Part shown: piece after piece, positions 7,354-17,117 of the stretch
Layout: every line of letters begins with the position of its first letter
How positions within the stretch are numbered: position 1 is the stretch's first letter
From: JAJRAG01 sp050010535
GTDB lineage: Archaea > Thermoplasmatota > Thermoplasmata > Methanomassiliicoccales > JACIVX01
Reading direction: 5' to 3'
NCBI GenBank assembly: GCA_050010535.1
Contig: JBEKKT010000007.1
Span: 11,991-75,990 of the forward strand
DNA: 64,000 nucleotides
Notes under the pieces: generated by a model
Told to the model about the DNA's origin: nothing
Seen by the model: only the letters and a program-made list of their open reading frames with translations
Databases searched by the model: none
Made by a program: the position numbers and the translations under genes

Positions 7354-9114
7354 ATGCGATACGCGATGGCGATCAGACAGCCAATAGTGAGCGTGTTGGG
7401 CCATGTCGACCATGGCAAGACCAGCCTGCTCGATTACATCAGAGGCAGCACGGTGGTCGAGAGGGAGGCGGGTCTGATCACGCAACACATCGGGGCGACG
7501 GAGGTCCCGATCAAGCACATCTACGAGGTCTGCGCGGACCTGATTGGAGAGAAGAAGTTCTCAGTCCCAGGATTGCTTTTCATTGATACACCGGGCCATC
7601 AGTCCTTCACGTCGCTGAGGGCTCGTGGGGGCTCCCTAGCGGACCTCGCGGTCTTGGTCGTCGACGTAAGAGAGGGCATGAAGCCTCAGACGGTTGAGTC
7701 TCTGAGTATCCTCAAGCGATTCAAGACGCCGTTCGTCGTGGCGTTGAACAAGATTGATCTGATACCTGGTTGGATCTCCCATCCCGACAAGCCGTTCGTG
7801 CTGTCTTTGAGGGACCAAAATGAAGACATCAAAGCGGAACTGGACAACAACCTGTACAATCTGTCTGCCAGGCTCCATCATGAGCGTATATCGGCGGAAA
7901 GATATGACCGGATCGACGACTTTACAAAGAATTTCGCCATAGTCCCTGTAAGCGCGAAGAGTGGGGAAGGAGTGCCGGATCTCCTTCTTGTCTTAATTGG
8001 TTTGGCTCAACGCTTCCTTGAGAACGAGCTCAACACCGAAGAGGGCCCGGGGAGGGGCACGATTCTCGAGGTCAAGGAGGAGAGGGGTCTGGGTCCGGCG
8101 CTGGACGTCATCATCTACTCCGGGACGATTGCCAGGGGTGACACCGTAGCTCTTGGGACGACATCGAAGCCGCTCGTGACGAAGGTGAAAGCGGTCTTGA
8201 AGCCCAAACCCTTGGATGAGATAAGGGATCCGAGGGAGAAGTTCGACTCGGTCAAGGAGGTCTCCGCTGCCGCGGGCGTGAAGGTGCTTTGTCAGAGTCT
8301 TGAAGGCGTCGTGGCAGGAGCTCCTTTGAAGGTCATCATGGGCGACAAGGACGAGGTCTTGAATGAGATCGAGGAGGAGACAAGGCTCAGCATCCCGACG
8401 AGCGATATAGGGATTATGATCAAGGCCGACGCGATCGGGTCCCTCGAGGCCCTAGCATACGAGGCGCAGAACGCGAACATTCCGATAAGGAAGTTCGAGG
8501 TCGGCGCGATATCCCGAAGGGACATCGTCGAGACCTCCTCATACACGGATCCTCTCCATAAAGCGATACTCGGTTTCAACATCGGACTGCTTCCCGAGGC
8601 GAGGGAAGCAATTCTGACTTATGGAACGAAGGTATTCACCAACGATGTCCTCTATAGACTTTTCGAGGATTACCAAAAGTGGGTCGAGGGGCAGAAGAGG
8701 GAGATCGAGGCGTCGAAGCGCTCGGAGTTTGCGTTCCCGGGAAAGGTGAGGATCCTTCCCGACTGCGTGTTCCGGGTCAGCAAGCCCGCGATCGTCGGCG
8801 TGAGGGTCCTGTCCGGAAGGATCCGCCCGGGTCAGACACTCATCTCTGTCGACGGCCGCGATATCGGCAAGATTAGAAGCATAAGGTCCGGCGAAGATGC
8901 GCTGAAAGAGGCGATCATGGGAGCTGAGGTCGCGATCGGGATCGAAGGCGCAACCGTCGGGAGGCAGATCAACGTAGAGGACATCCTATACGTCGGGATT
9001 CCCGAGTCCAAGGTGAAGGACCTTGAGAATTTCGAGCTAAATGCTGATGAAAAGATGACGCTCGAGGAACTGCTGAGGATCAAGAGGAAGGACGACCGAT
9101 TCTGGGGAATGTAG
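7354..9114 (+). CDS. infB: Translation initiation factor aIF5B
   Basis: This GTPase promotes joining of the ribosomal subunits and initiator tRNA placement. The GTP-binding motifs are GHVDHGKT (16-23), DTPGH (78-82), NKID and the SAKSGEG loop near 206. They are followed by EF-Tu-like domain II and the C-terminal domain (PGKVRILPDCVFRVSKP). The 586-residue length fits the archaeal form without the long bacterial N-terminal region. No Shine-Dalgarno is seen, and aaaaatactaataa at 7328-7341 could be a TATA region giving a nearly leaderless message. ATG 7366 is an alternative start. Confidence 0.96.
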   Translation: MRYAMAIRQPIVSVLGHVDHGKTSLLDYIRGSTVVEREAGLITQHIGATEVPIKHIYEVCADLIGEKKFSVPGLLFIDTPGHQSFTSLRARGGSLADLAVLVVDVREGMKPQTVESLSILKRFKTPFVVALNKIDLIPGWISHPDKPFVLSLRDQNEDIKAELDNNLYNLSARLHHERISAERYDRIDDFTKNFAIVPVSAKSGEGVPDLLLVLIGLAQRFLENELNTEEGPGRGTILEVKEERGLGPALDVIIYSGTIARGDTVALGTTSKPLVTKVKAVLKPKPLDEIRDPREKFDSVKEVSAAAGVKVLCQSLEGVVAGAPLKVIMGDKDEVLNEIEEETRLSIPTSDIGIMIKADAIGSLEALAYEAQNANIPIRKFEVGAISRRDIVETSSYTDPLHKAILGFNIGLLPEAREAILTYGTKVFTNDVLYRLFEDYQKWVEGQKREIEASKRSEFAFPGKVRILPDCVFRVSKPAIVGVRVLSGRIRPGQTLISVDGRDIGKIRSIRSGEDALKEAIMGAEVAIGIEGATVGRQINVEDILYVGIPESKVKDLENFELNADEKMTLEELLRIKRKDDRFWGM

Positions 9115-9237
9115 GAATTTCGGGACTTGCGGCGACTGCCTCGAATTGCGTGATTAAGACGATTGTCTGGTGCCTGGTCATTCACCAAAAGTTATTTAAC
9201 GGGAACTACATTAGGGCCATACTCACAGGTGTTTGGA

Positions 9238-9630
9238 ATGGTTGAATTCAAAGCTGTGATCAACGACGTCAAAAGCGGAAGATCGTACCAGGTCGCTGTC
9301 TCGGGCCATCATGCGAATTCTCTCATTGGCAGAAAGATCGGCGACGTTGTGGACGGTATATTCGTCGGTCTTCCGGGATACAAACTCATGATCACCGGAG
9401 GCAGCGATAAGGATGGATTCCCGATGAGGCACGATCTTCCAGGACCCAGGAGGACCAAGATCCTCATCTCCAAGGGCGTTGGCTTCAAGTCTGCTGAGAA
9501 GGGATTGAGGGCCAAGAAGATGGTCAGAGGAAACACGATCTCGCCGGAGACAGTACAGATAAACATGAAGGTCAAGGCCCAGGGGTCGAAACCCATCGAG
9601 GATCTGATAAAGAAAGAGGAAACCAAATGA
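9238..9630 (+). CDS. rps6e: 30S ribosomal protein S6e
   Basis: This 130-residue small-subunit protein is shared with eukaryotes. It begins MVEFKAVINDVKSGRSYQ and contains GRKIGDVVDGIFVGLPGY, GGSDKDGFPMRHDLPG and the RGNTISPETVQIN block. ATG 9238 was chosen over the in-frame ATG at 9163 because the homologous region starts here and a TATA-like gttatttaac at 9191-9200 would place transcription between the two. Its stop overlaps eif2g (ATGA), so the two are translated together. Confidence 0.97.
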   Translation: MVEFKAVINDVKSGRSYQVAVSGHHANSLIGRKIGDVVDGIFVGLPGYKLMITGGSDKDGFPMRHDLPGPRRTKILISKGVGFKSAEKGLRAKKMVRGNTISPETVQINMKVKAQGSKPIEDLIKKEETK

Positions 9631-10859
9631 AGGTTCCGATTCAGCCTGAGGTCAACATCGGGATGATCGGTCATGTCGACCATGGCAAGACCACCCTGAC
9701 CAAGGCACTGAGCGGAGAGTGGACGGATCGGCATTCCGAGGAGATCAAGCGGGGCATCTCCATACGATTGGGCTACGCAGACGTTGCATTCTACAAGTGT
9801 CCCGACTGCGATCCTCCGAAAGCCTACACGAACGAGCCGACCTGCAAGGGGTGCGGCGGCAAGGCGGAATTCCTGAGGGCGGTGTCCTTCGTCGACGCGC
9901 CTGGCCACGAGACCCTGATGGCAACGATGCTGTCCGGGGCGGCGATGATGCACGGCGCTCTTCTTCTGATAGCGGCGAACGAGCCTTGCCCCCAGCCTCA
10001 GACGAAGGAGCACTTAATGGCGCTGACAATAATTGGCGTCGACAAGATCATCATCGTTCAGAACAAGATCGATCTGGTCAGCAGGGAGGAAGCCTTGGAG
10101 AACTATCGCCAGATCAAGGCGTTCGTGAAGGGTACAATCGCAGAGAACGCGCCGGTCATACCGGTTTCGGCACATCATGATGTGAACATCGACAAGCTGA
10201 TCGAAGCGATCGAGACCTACATGCCCTCGCCGAAGTTCGACTCGAAGAAGCCGTCGAGGATGTACGTTGCCAGATCGTTCGATATCAACACTCCCGGATC
10301 GTCTCCGGAGACTCTCAAAGGGGGCGTTCTTGGCGGGACGCTGATGCAAGGCATCCTTCAGATAGGGGACGAGATTGAGGTGAGCCCGGGGAGAAAGGTC
10401 GAGAGCGGCGGCAAGGCAAGTTGGGAGCCGATATCGACTACGGTCGAATCCCTCCACGCCGGAGCGACCGAACTGGAGAAGGCCAAGCCAGGCGGATTGA
10501 TCGCCATCGGGACGAAGCTCGATCCGGCCTTGACGAAATCGGACGGACTGACGGGCAGGGTCGTCGGAAAGCCAGGGACGCTGCCTCCGATGCTCCACAA
10601 GTTCAAGATGTCGACGCATCTTCTGGAGAGGGTCGTGGGCACGGCGGAGGGCTTGGCGGTCGAGAACATCAAGACGAACGAGCCGCTTATGCTCAGCATC
10701 GGGACCGCTACGACCGTAGGGATAGTCACGAGTGCTAGGGAGGAGACCTCCGAAGTCTCCCTGAAAATACCAGTGTGCGCGGAAGAGAATCAGAGGGTCG
10801 CCATCTCTAGGAAGATATCTGGGAAATGGCGTCTGATCGGCTATGGCGTCATCGAGTGA
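9627..10859 (+). CDS. eif2g: Translation initiation factor aIF2 gamma subunit
   Basis: aIF2-gamma is the GTP-binding core that carries Met-tRNAi to the ribosome. It has the G1 loop GHVDHGKT (15-22), a zinc knuckle with two CxxC pairs (YKCPDC and CKGCGG, about residues 55-80), DAPGHE, QNKIDL and a SAHHDVNIDKL loop. The two beta-barrel domains fill the rest of the 410 residues. The gene overlaps rps6e by four bases and its end overlaps the following PIN gene by 17, a compact translation operon typical of archaea. Confidence 0.97.
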   Translation: MKVPIQPEVNIGMIGHVDHGKTTLTKALSGEWTDRHSEEIKRGISIRLGYADVAFYKCPDCDPPKAYTNEPTCKGCGGKAEFLRAVSFVDAPGHETLMATMLSGAAMMHGALLLIAANEPCPQPQTKEHLMALTIIGVDKIIIVQNKIDLVSREEALENYRQIKAFVKGTIAENAPVIPVSAHHDVNIDKLIEAIETYMPSPKFDSKKPSRMYVARSFDINTPGSSPETLKGGVLGGTLMQGILQIGDEIEVSPGRKVESGGKASWEPISTTVESLHAGATELEKAKPGGLIAIGTKLDPALTKSDGLTGRVVGKPGTLPPMLHKFKMSTHLLERVVGTAEGLAVENIKTNEPLMLSIGTATTVGIVTSAREETSEVSLKIPVCAEENQRVAISRKISGKWRLIGYGVIE

Positions 10860-11226
10860 TACCGGCAGAGGCCGGAAGGTCGTTCTCGACACGAACGCGC
10901 TGTTGATGCCTTTCGAATTCTCACTGAATCTTGACTTTGAACTGCGCGGTCTTCTCGGCGACTACGAAATCCTGGTCCCGGGGCCCGTGGTTGGGGAGCT
11001 CAAGCGTTCGAAGAGCAGGTTCGCCAGGGCGGCCTTGGAATTCTCAAGGAGATACAGCATCGTCGAGACGGAGAAGCAGGGCGATGACGGGGTCGCTGAC
11101 GTGGCTGCCAGACTCGGCGCGTTCGTTCTGACAAATGACGTTGAGCTTCAGCGCAAGTTGAGGAAGATGAAGATCAAGACGATCCGTTTAAGATCCCGAA
11201 GTCACCTTGTTCTGGACGAGGACTAA
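10843..11226 (+). CDS. PIN-domain protein, Fcf1/VapC9-like
   Basis: The 127-residue protein carries the acidic residues of a PIN nuclease: D16 in VVLDTNALL, E52 in GELKRSK, and an aspartate near 85 with D98 in LTNDVELQRKL. Archaeal relatives downstream of eif2g are grouped with Fcf1/Utp23-like rRNA-processing proteins, so a role in ribosome biogenesis is likely. The start lies inside the end of eif2g, showing translational coupling. No antitoxin gene lies beside it, which argues against a VapC toxin. Confidence 0.85.
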   Translation: MASSSDTGRGRKVVLDTNALLMPFEFSLNLDFELRGLLGDYEILVPGPVVGELKRSKSRFARAALEFSRRYSIVETEKQGDDGVADVAARLGAFVLTNDVELQRKLRKMKIKTIRLRSRSHLVLDED

Positions 11227-12041
11227 ATCAGGGGTCGGGGCACGTCCGCAGAATCGTTTGACTTGCTTGCGCCTGTCTCTTTTAGTCTCCCTCCGACTAT
11301 TTTCTTGCCAAGTTCTGTCATGGCAAAGACAGGTATCTTCTTTCCTGCCTGAAGCAGTGATTTCTCAGGCGCGAGCTCTCGAATCCATTTTGAGGCACAC
11401 GCCGTCACCACGTCGCATTCCTCCAATAGGCCCTCGGTCTCTTTCTTGCTCACGCCGCTTGTGTGGACTGCAAAGAGGACGACATGGTCCCCGAAGCGCT
11501 TTCTGATTCGTTTTGCCTCTCGGGAGGCCACGAGAGTCACGCCAATCATCTTGAACCCAAGTCTTATGGCCAGCCCGGTACCTTCGAATTGGTCTATCCT
11601 TCCGGTTTCGGGGTCAAGGACCCTCTCTCTTCCGATGCAATCCACGACCTCCATGTACGGGGTCGTTTCCGTAATGCCCGACACCCGACCACCGATCCCT
11701 TGAATCAGTTCCGGATCGGTGACGACAGCTGTGCCTGCGCCGTCACAGACGACGACAGCGCAGTCCAGGAATCCCTTGGAGACCGCCATCGCCATCAACT
11801 CCGAGATGCCGAATGTGAGGAAATCCCTCATTCTCAGCTCCCGCCTGGGCGTGCACATGCCGAAATCCTTGATGCGGAAGGCAATGTTCTTCTGGACGAT
11901 CTCTGGTGTGATCTTCTCGATGCCGCGGTACTTGTTGAAAAGTGGACAGTACTCGACGCGAGGGACGCCGATTTCCGTGACCTTTCCGTTCTCTATGACG
12001 ACCCTAGTCCGGCCGAGTGCTTCGACGACATGCCTGTCCAC
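11223..12041 (-). CDS. DUF2099 family protein (methanogenesis marker protein 8)
   Basis: The 272-residue protein matches the DUF2099 family, named methanogenesis marker 8 because nearly all methanogens have it. Features I recognise are VEYCPLFNKYRGIE, IAFRIKDFGMCTPRRELRMRD, VVVCDGAGTAVVTDPELIQG and a late VVTACASKW with a conserved cysteine. Its biochemical role is unknown. The gene is convergent with the PIN gene (4-base overlap) and stands alone. No methyl-CoM reductase gene is present in the window. Confidence 0.85.
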   Translation of the reverse strand: MDRHVVEALGRTRVVIENGKVTEIGVPRVEYCPLFNKYRGIEKITPEIVQKNIAFRIKDFGMCTPRRELRMRDFLTFGISELMAMAVSKGFLDCAVVVCDGAGTAVVTDPELIQGIGGRVSGITETTPYMEVVDCIGRERVLDPETGRIDQFEGTGLAIRLGFKMIGVTLVASREAKRIRKRFGDHVVLFAVHTSGVSKKETEGLLEECDVVTACASKWIRELAPEKSLLQAGKKIPVFAMTELGKKIVGGRLKETGASKSNDSADVPRPLI

Positions 12042-12253
12042 GTGCTCACCTTTTCCTTTTTTCAGCCAATCAGGGTTCTCCTACATAAAACGGTCGAAAG
12101 ACGGCGTTCAAGGAGCCGAAATTCTCAGAAACCGCGTAGGCTGTTTGTGTTCTCCCTAACCTGTGAAACAATTATATACGAAGGGATGGAATCGAACAAT
12201 CGTCAACCGGGATTCAAAGTGCCGCCATATGAGATTGATGGGATTGGCGAAGC

Positions 12254-12943
12254 ATGCTTCAGAATCCGAAGACTAGGATGGAGATGAACGACAAGTTCGT
12301 TGGTGCGCTCAGACAAATCGCCCTTATGGGAGGTTTGCACGACTACGTGGCTGTTTCCTCTCGCGAGCTCGGCGACATGCTTGGGATGAGCCAGCAATCC
12401 GCATCCAAGCGGATACTTGAGCTGCTGGACGAGGGTCTCATCTACAGAGATCTCGGGGCGAGAAGACAGAGGATTAAGCTCACGGAGAAGGGTACGGATC
12501 TGCTGAGAAAGGAGTACCTGGAGTATCAGAAGATTTTCGAGATGAGGGACCACGTGCTGATCCGGGGGGGCGTCATAACTGGCATGGGTGAGGGACAATA
12601 CTACGTCACCCAGCCGGGGTATATGGAGCAGTTCGCCGAGAAACTCGGATTCGAGCCGTACGACGGCACGCTGAACATCCGAGTCCTTCCTTCGGACCAG
12701 TCCAAATTGGATGCGCTGAGGAGAGGTGGCGGCATAGTGATCAAGGGATTCGAGAAGAACGGAAGGACGTTCGGAGACGTCAGGTGCTATCCCACAACGA
12801 TTCAGAACATCGATTGCGCGATAGTGATCCCGTACAGATCCCATTACAACGATGTCATGGAGATTGTCTGCAAGTACCACTTGAGGCGCACACTCGGACT
12901 CAATGATGGCGACGGGATCGAGGTCCGCGTGTCCCTGGTCTAG
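12254..12943 (+). CDS. ribK: CTP-dependent riboflavin kinase with N-terminal winged helix
   Basis: Residues 1-95 form a MarR-like winged helix (MLGMSQQSASKRILELLDEG). Residues about 97-229 are the DUF120 kinase that uses CTP to make FMN, seen in VITGMGEGQYYVTQPGY, YDGTLNIRVLP and a final RRTLGLNDGDGIEV. This two-domain form is common in euryarchaea and may let the protein act as its own regulator. A TATA-like acaattatatac lies at 12168-12179. The start could also be the ATG at 12278 (MEMNDKFV), since no clear ribosome binding site decides it. Confidence 0.92.
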   Translation: MLQNPKTRMEMNDKFVGALRQIALMGGLHDYVAVSSRELGDMLGMSQQSASKRILELLDEGLIYRDLGARRQRIKLTEKGTDLLRKEYLEYQKIFEMRDHVLIRGGVITGMGEGQYYVTQPGYMEQFAEKLGFEPYDGTLNIRVLPSDQSKLDALRRGGGIVIKGFEKNGRTFGDVRCYPTTIQNIDCAIVIPYRSHYNDVMEIVCKYHLRRTLGLNDGDGIEVRVSLV

Positions 12944-12960
12944 GCATTTCCAGATCGGTG

Positions 12961-13797
12961 TCAGAACTTCTTCATGACGTACTCTGCGACCGACTGGAAG
13001 ATCGCCCTTCCGTCTCCGGCGCCGTTCGGATCATCTCCCGACCTAGTCCAGTCCGGATGAGTGTACCTGTGGAACACCCTCTCGGGATGGGGCATAAGGC
13101 CCAATATGTTGCCCGCAGGGTTGCAAATGCCAGCGATGTTGCACAGCGAACCGTTTGGATTCCACGGGTATCCCGCGTACTCTCCCGCGGGATTGACGTA
13201 CCTGAACACGATCTGGTCATCATCCTCCAACCGATCGAGCAGCTTGTCCTTCTTCTCGACGGGGAGCATCAGGTTTCCCTCCGCGTGGGCGCACGGGAAC
13301 ATGACAGTCTTCCCCTTCGGGATCGTCCTGGTGAACACTGATTTGCCGCGGTTCTCGTGCTTGAGCAGTGTCGGGGTGCATTCGAACCTGCCAGAAACGT
13401 TAGTGGCAAGGGCCGCCCGCGGTTCCTTTGTCATCACGTCATCGAAGGCAGGCAGCATGCCGAGCTCGACTAGTATCTGGAATCCGTTGCATATTCCGAT
13501 CACGGGTTTCTCATCAGAGACGAACTCCCTGAGATCCGAGGACAATGCGCTCTTCATCCGAGCCGCGAAGATCGCCCCCGCCCTCACGTAGTCTCCCGCC
13601 GAGAATCCGCCTGGCAATGCAAGTATATGATACTCGGAGAGATTGCGAATGATATTGGACGGACACGCCCTTATGATCTGCTTGAGGTGGACCCTCTCCG
13701 GCTTCGTCCCGATTTCCTTGAAAGCGGCGTAGGTCTCGTCCTCACAGTTGGTGCCCTCGATCCTCAGTATGCAGACCTTGATCTCACTGAGCTTCAT
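12961..13797 (-). CDS. purQ: Phosphoribosylformylglycinamidine synthase, glutaminase subunit
   Basis: PurQ releases ammonia from glutamine for the fourth step of purine synthesis. It is a class I amidotransferase with the nucleophile C103 in IGICNGFQIL and the His-Glu pair in PHPERVF near residue 240. LALPGGFSAGDYVRAG is also diagnostic. The 278-residue length fits the archaeal form. It is the last gene of purS-purL-purQ, with nine bases between it and purL. Confidence 0.97.
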   Translation of the reverse strand: MKLSEIKVCILRIEGTNCEDETYAAFKEIGTKPERVHLKQIIRACPSNIIRNLSEYHILALPGGFSAGDYVRAGAIFAARMKSALSSDLREFVSDEKPVIGICNGFQILVELGMLPAFDDVMTKEPRAALATNVSGRFECTPTLLKHENRGKSVFTRTIPKGKTVMFPCAHAEGNLMLPVEKKDKLLDRLEDDDQIVFRYVNPAGEYAGYPWNPNGSLCNIAGICNPAGNILGLMPHPERVFHRYTHPDWTRSGDDPNGAGDGRAIFQSVAEYVMKKF

Positions 13798-13806
13798 GAC
13801 ACCACC

Positions 13807-16149
13807 TCACCCGAGCAGCCTCCATAGCGGCTCAGACCATGCCTTCCTGATTTCGTCCACATCCAAGTCGATTGGGCATGATGAGTCTGATATCCTCAGA
13901 GAGCGTCCATCCAGCTCTCCGATCCTCGCAGCTGGTCCCTTGAAGGTCTTCAGCCACTCTTTCTCCCTCTCTCCGTCCACCTCGACGACCCATCTTGAGT
14001 TCGATTCCGAGAACAGTTTGACAGTGACAGGGAGCTTCCCGAGTTGGGGAGCGCCGCCTACGAATCCCACATCCCCGCCGATGCACATTTCTGCGAGTGC
14101 GACTGCCAGGCCACCATCCGAGGGATCGTGGCACGCCCGCAAGACATCTCTGTCCATGCATTTCTTAATGGAAGCCATGGATCTCCTCATGACCTTCAAT
14201 TCGACGTTCGGAACCGTGCCCCCCTTCCCCCCGAACCTACGGAAGAGCGCCGATCCCCCCATCTCGTTCTTCGTCTCTCCAACGAGGTAGACTGGATCGC
14301 CCTCTTTCTTGAAATCAGATGTAATGGAGCGCCGGATGTCCTCAACGATCCCAACGCCCATGACCGTCGGCGTCGGAGGCGCCGGCCCCTTCGGCGTCTC
14401 ATTGTAGAAGCTTACGTTACCGGACGGGGCTCCGATACGGAGGGCCTTGGCCGCGTCTCCTATGCCTCTGACTGCCTCCCTGAACTCTCCCAGTCTCTCT
14501 GGCTTCTCCGGATTCCCGAAATTGAGGCAATCTGTAAGGGAATGGGGGACGGCACCTACTGAGGTCAGGTTCCTGCACATCTCGTCGACCGCCCCAAGTC
14601 CCCCCCTGTAGGGGTGGAGCTTGGTGAACCAGGGATTGACCCCTATCGAAATCGCGAGTCCCCGGTATGAGTCGCGCAGCGGCTTGATCACCGATGCATC
14701 GCCATGCGTCCTCGAGCCGATCTTTCCCTGCAACGGCTTGATGACGGTGCTTCCCCGCACCTCATGATCATATTGTCTGATCACCCATTCCTTAGACGCT
14801 GTGTTTGGGTCGGAGAGCAGAGCCAGCAGGACGGCGTTCATGTCCTTTGGTAGCTTCGGTTCGACGGTTTTGCCGGCAGTCGAAGGCTTCCCGACCTCGG
14901 TCGGGCGACAGTACTCGGGCCCCTTGGTGAGGAAGTCCAAGTCTAGGTCGAACACCTGCACGCCGTCGTAGAAGAGCTGCACGATCTGTTCTCCGATGAC
15001 ATCCCCTATCACGGTGGCCGGGACGTCCCAGAGATCGAATACCTCCAGGATCTTGCGGATATTCCTCCTGGAGGCCGATATCATCATCCTTTCTTGGGAC
15101 TCAGAAACCCAGATCTCCCAAGGCGCAAGGCCGGTCTCCTTGAGCGGGACCTTGTCGAGATGTACTTTCGCTCCGCATCCTCCTGCGAGCGCGATCTCTC
15201 CGACTACGCACGACAATCCTCCGCCTCCCAGATCCTTCATCCCGTTGATCAGGCCTTTTGAGGTGACCTCCAGGCAGGCGTGGATGAGCGGCTCCTTCAT
15301 TATCGGATCGCCCAGCTGCACTGCGCCCCTGGATCCCTCCTCGGATGATTCGTCCAGTTCTGCGGATGCGAATGTGACTCCATGTATCCCGTCCCTGCCT
15401 GTCCTTCCTCCGGCCAGGATAAGAACGTCCCCGAGACCTCCCACGGCGTTTTTGAGGAGCTGCGACCGTTTGACGATGCCTACACATCCGACGTTGACGA
15501 TGCAGTTACCGATGTATCCCTCGTCGAAGAACACGCCCCCGGCCACCGTGGGTATGCCGAGCCTGTTGCCGTAGTCCCTTATGCCCCCGACCACGCCTCC
15601 CAGGAGATACTTCGGATGTTTGGTTCCCACGGGGATATCGCCTATGTAGTCGAGAGGCCCGAAGAATAGAGGATCAATTAACGCTATCGGCTGCGCGCCC
15701 ATGCACAGCACGTCCCTTATGATGCCGCCGATCCCAGTCGCCGCCCCACCATACGGCTCTATTGCTGAGGGGTGGTTGTGGCTTTCGATTCTGAGAGCGT
15801 AAGCGTACTCGTCGTCGAAGACCATGACGCCTGCGTCCCCTTTGGCCAGGACGTCCGGGTGCTTGATGTTGAATATGTTCTCTCGAAGGAACACCTTCGA
15901 GCTCTTGTAGCAGCAATGCTCGCTCCAGGCTTGTGCGATTGACTGGAGCTCGACGTCCGTCGGCCGCCTCCTCTTCTTCGAGAACCACCTCGCTATCTCC
16001 TTCATCTCATCGAGGCTGAGGTTCAACCCCAAGGAGGCGCTGATCTCTATCAGGTCCTTGTCCTTGGCCTTGGGGAGGTCGACTTCGAACAACTCGAACG
16101 GCACATTCTTGCGATGCATGAGATTGGCAAACGGCATGCACACCCTCAC
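13807..16149 (-). CDS. purL: Phosphoribosylformylglycinamidine synthase, synthetase subunit
   Basis: PurL uses ATP and ammonia to convert FGAR to FGAM. The roughly 780 residues contain the two AIR-synthase-related halves of the small archaeal PurL. Visible motifs are AWSEHCCYKSSKVF, ESHNHPSAIEPYGGAATGIGG and MKDLGGGGLSCVVGE in the first half, with CHDPSDGGLAVALAEM in the second. The GTG start overlaps the purS stop as GTGA; ATG 16137, just after gagggtg, is a good alternative. Confidence 0.96.
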   Translation of the reverse strand: MRVCMPFANLMHRKNVPFELFEVDLPKAKDKDLIEISASLGLNLSLDEMKEIARWFSKKRRRPTDVELQSIAQAWSEHCCYKSSKVFLRENIFNIKHPDVLAKGDAGVMVFDDEYAYALRIESHNHPSAIEPYGGAATGIGGIIRDVLCMGAQPIALIDPLFFGPLDYIGDIPVGTKHPKYLLGGVVGGIRDYGNRLGIPTVAGGVFFDEGYIGNCIVNVGCVGIVKRSQLLKNAVGGLGDVLILAGGRTGRDGIHGVTFASAELDESSEEGSRGAVQLGDPIMKEPLIHACLEVTSKGLINGMKDLGGGGLSCVVGEIALAGGCGAKVHLDKVPLKETGLAPWEIWVSESQERMMISASRRNIRKILEVFDLWDVPATVIGDVIGEQIVQLFYDGVQVFDLDLDFLTKGPEYCRPTEVGKPSTAGKTVEPKLPKDMNAVLLALLSDPNTASKEWVIRQYDHEVRGSTVIKPLQGKIGSRTHGDASVIKPLRDSYRGLAISIGVNPWFTKLHPYRGGLGAVDEMCRNLTSVGAVPHSLTDCLNFGNPEKPERLGEFREAVRGIGDAAKALRIGAPSGNVSFYNETPKGPAPPTPTVMGVGIVEDIRRSITSDFKKEGDPVYLVGETKNEMGGSALFRRFGGKGGTVPNVELKVMRRSMASIKKCMDRDVLRACHDPSDGGLAVALAEMCIGGDVGFVGGAPQLGKLPVTVKLFSESNSRWVVEVDGEREKEWLKTFKGPAARIGELDGRSLRISDSSCPIDLDVDEIRKAWSEPLWRLLG

Positions 16150-16385
16150 TTCAGGTCTATCCTATGACTTTGAATGACCGGATTCGCAAGGAGCTTCTTG
16201 CACATCTCCTCGCAAGTCTTCTTCGCTTCCTTGCGAGTTAGATCCAGTCTTATCTCGAAGAACTTGATCGACCTGACGCTCATTATCCCCTTGAAACCGA
16301 GCAGTTCGAGCGCCTTCTTCGTGTTCTGGCCCTCAGGGTCAGCGACTCCCGGCTTGAGCTCAATTCTAATCTCCGCGACTACCAT
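16146..16385 (-). CDS. purS: Phosphoribosylformylglycinamidine synthase subunit PurS
   Basis: This 79-residue protein bridges PurL and PurQ in the three-part FGAM synthase. It shows RIELKPGVADPEGQNTKKAL and the SIKFFEIRLD strand typical of PurS. It starts the purS-purL-purQ operon and overlaps purL by four bases. Confidence 0.95.
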   Translation of the reverse strand: MVVAEIRIELKPGVADPEGQNTKKALELLGFKGIMSVRSIKFFEIRLDLTRKEAKKTCEEMCKKLLANPVIQSHRIDLK

Positions 16386-16441
16386 TGCAGCACCGCATTG
16401 GGAATCCCCTGCTCCCTACTTAATTCTGTTCTCAATTGCGT

Positions 16442-17089
16442 CTACAAGAAGCCGGCGTCTCGGACCGCCTGGAATACGCCGGAAAGAATAAAGCTGACCG
16501 CGACAGCGGCAAGAAGGAGACCCATCACTCTCGAGAACGCCATCGCCCCGCTTTTCCCCATCTTCGCGAATATGCCTTCCGAGTAGGTGAGCAGAACGTA
16601 GCTTATGAGGACGGTCAGGACGACTCCAAGGAAGACCGATGCTATGGCCAGAAATCCTCCAGACTGCGAAGCGGCCTCGGAGACATAAATCATCACGGTC
16701 GTGATTGCACCGGGCCCCGCGAACAGAGGTATGCCTAGAGGGACGATGCCCACTTCCTCCTTCTCCATCGCCTCCTCCTGATCCTCCTCGCTGAGCTTAG
16801 TCCTTGGCCTCTGCCCATGCATCATCGAGAAAGCGACCGAAAAGAGGAGGAGTCCGCCTGCGATTTTGAACGCCGGTATCGTGATGCCATATATCGAGAA
16901 GATGTACTGGCCGAAGATCGCGAAGACGAAGAGGACGACGGTCGTGACCAAGCAGATCTTAATCGCCACTTTTCTCTTCAGACCCTTAGAGTATCCTTCG
17001 GTCACCGCCTCGAATATGGGGATGTTGCCCACTGGGTTGACGATAGCGAAGATCGACACGAAGGCCCCGAGCGCGAATTCTATACTCAT
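16442..17089 (-). CDS. MarC family integral membrane protein
   Basis: The 215-residue protein has six hydrophobic segments and the MarC/UPF0056 signatures: FAIVNPVGNIPIFEAVT near the start, GGLLLFSVAFSMM, and VPLGIPLFAGPGAITTVM in the middle. A charged loop (about residues 98-115) divides the two three-helix halves. The family's transport role is not established; the old link to multidrug resistance is not supported. It lies 56 bases from purS on the same strand and could be cotranscribed with it. Confidence 0.9.
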   Translation of the reverse strand: MSIEFALGAFVSIFAIVNPVGNIPIFEAVTEGYSKGLKRKVAIKICLVTTVVLFVFAIFGQYIFSIYGITIPAFKIAGGLLLFSVAFSMMHGQRPRTKLSEEDQEEAMEKEEVGIVPLGIPLFAGPGAITTVMIYVSEAASQSGGFLAIASVFLGVVLTVLISYVLLTYSEGIFAKMGKSGAMAFSRVMGLLLAAVAVSFILSGVFQAVRDAGFL

Positions 17090-17117
17090 TCTTCGTCCCC
17101 CACTTCAACACCCATAC

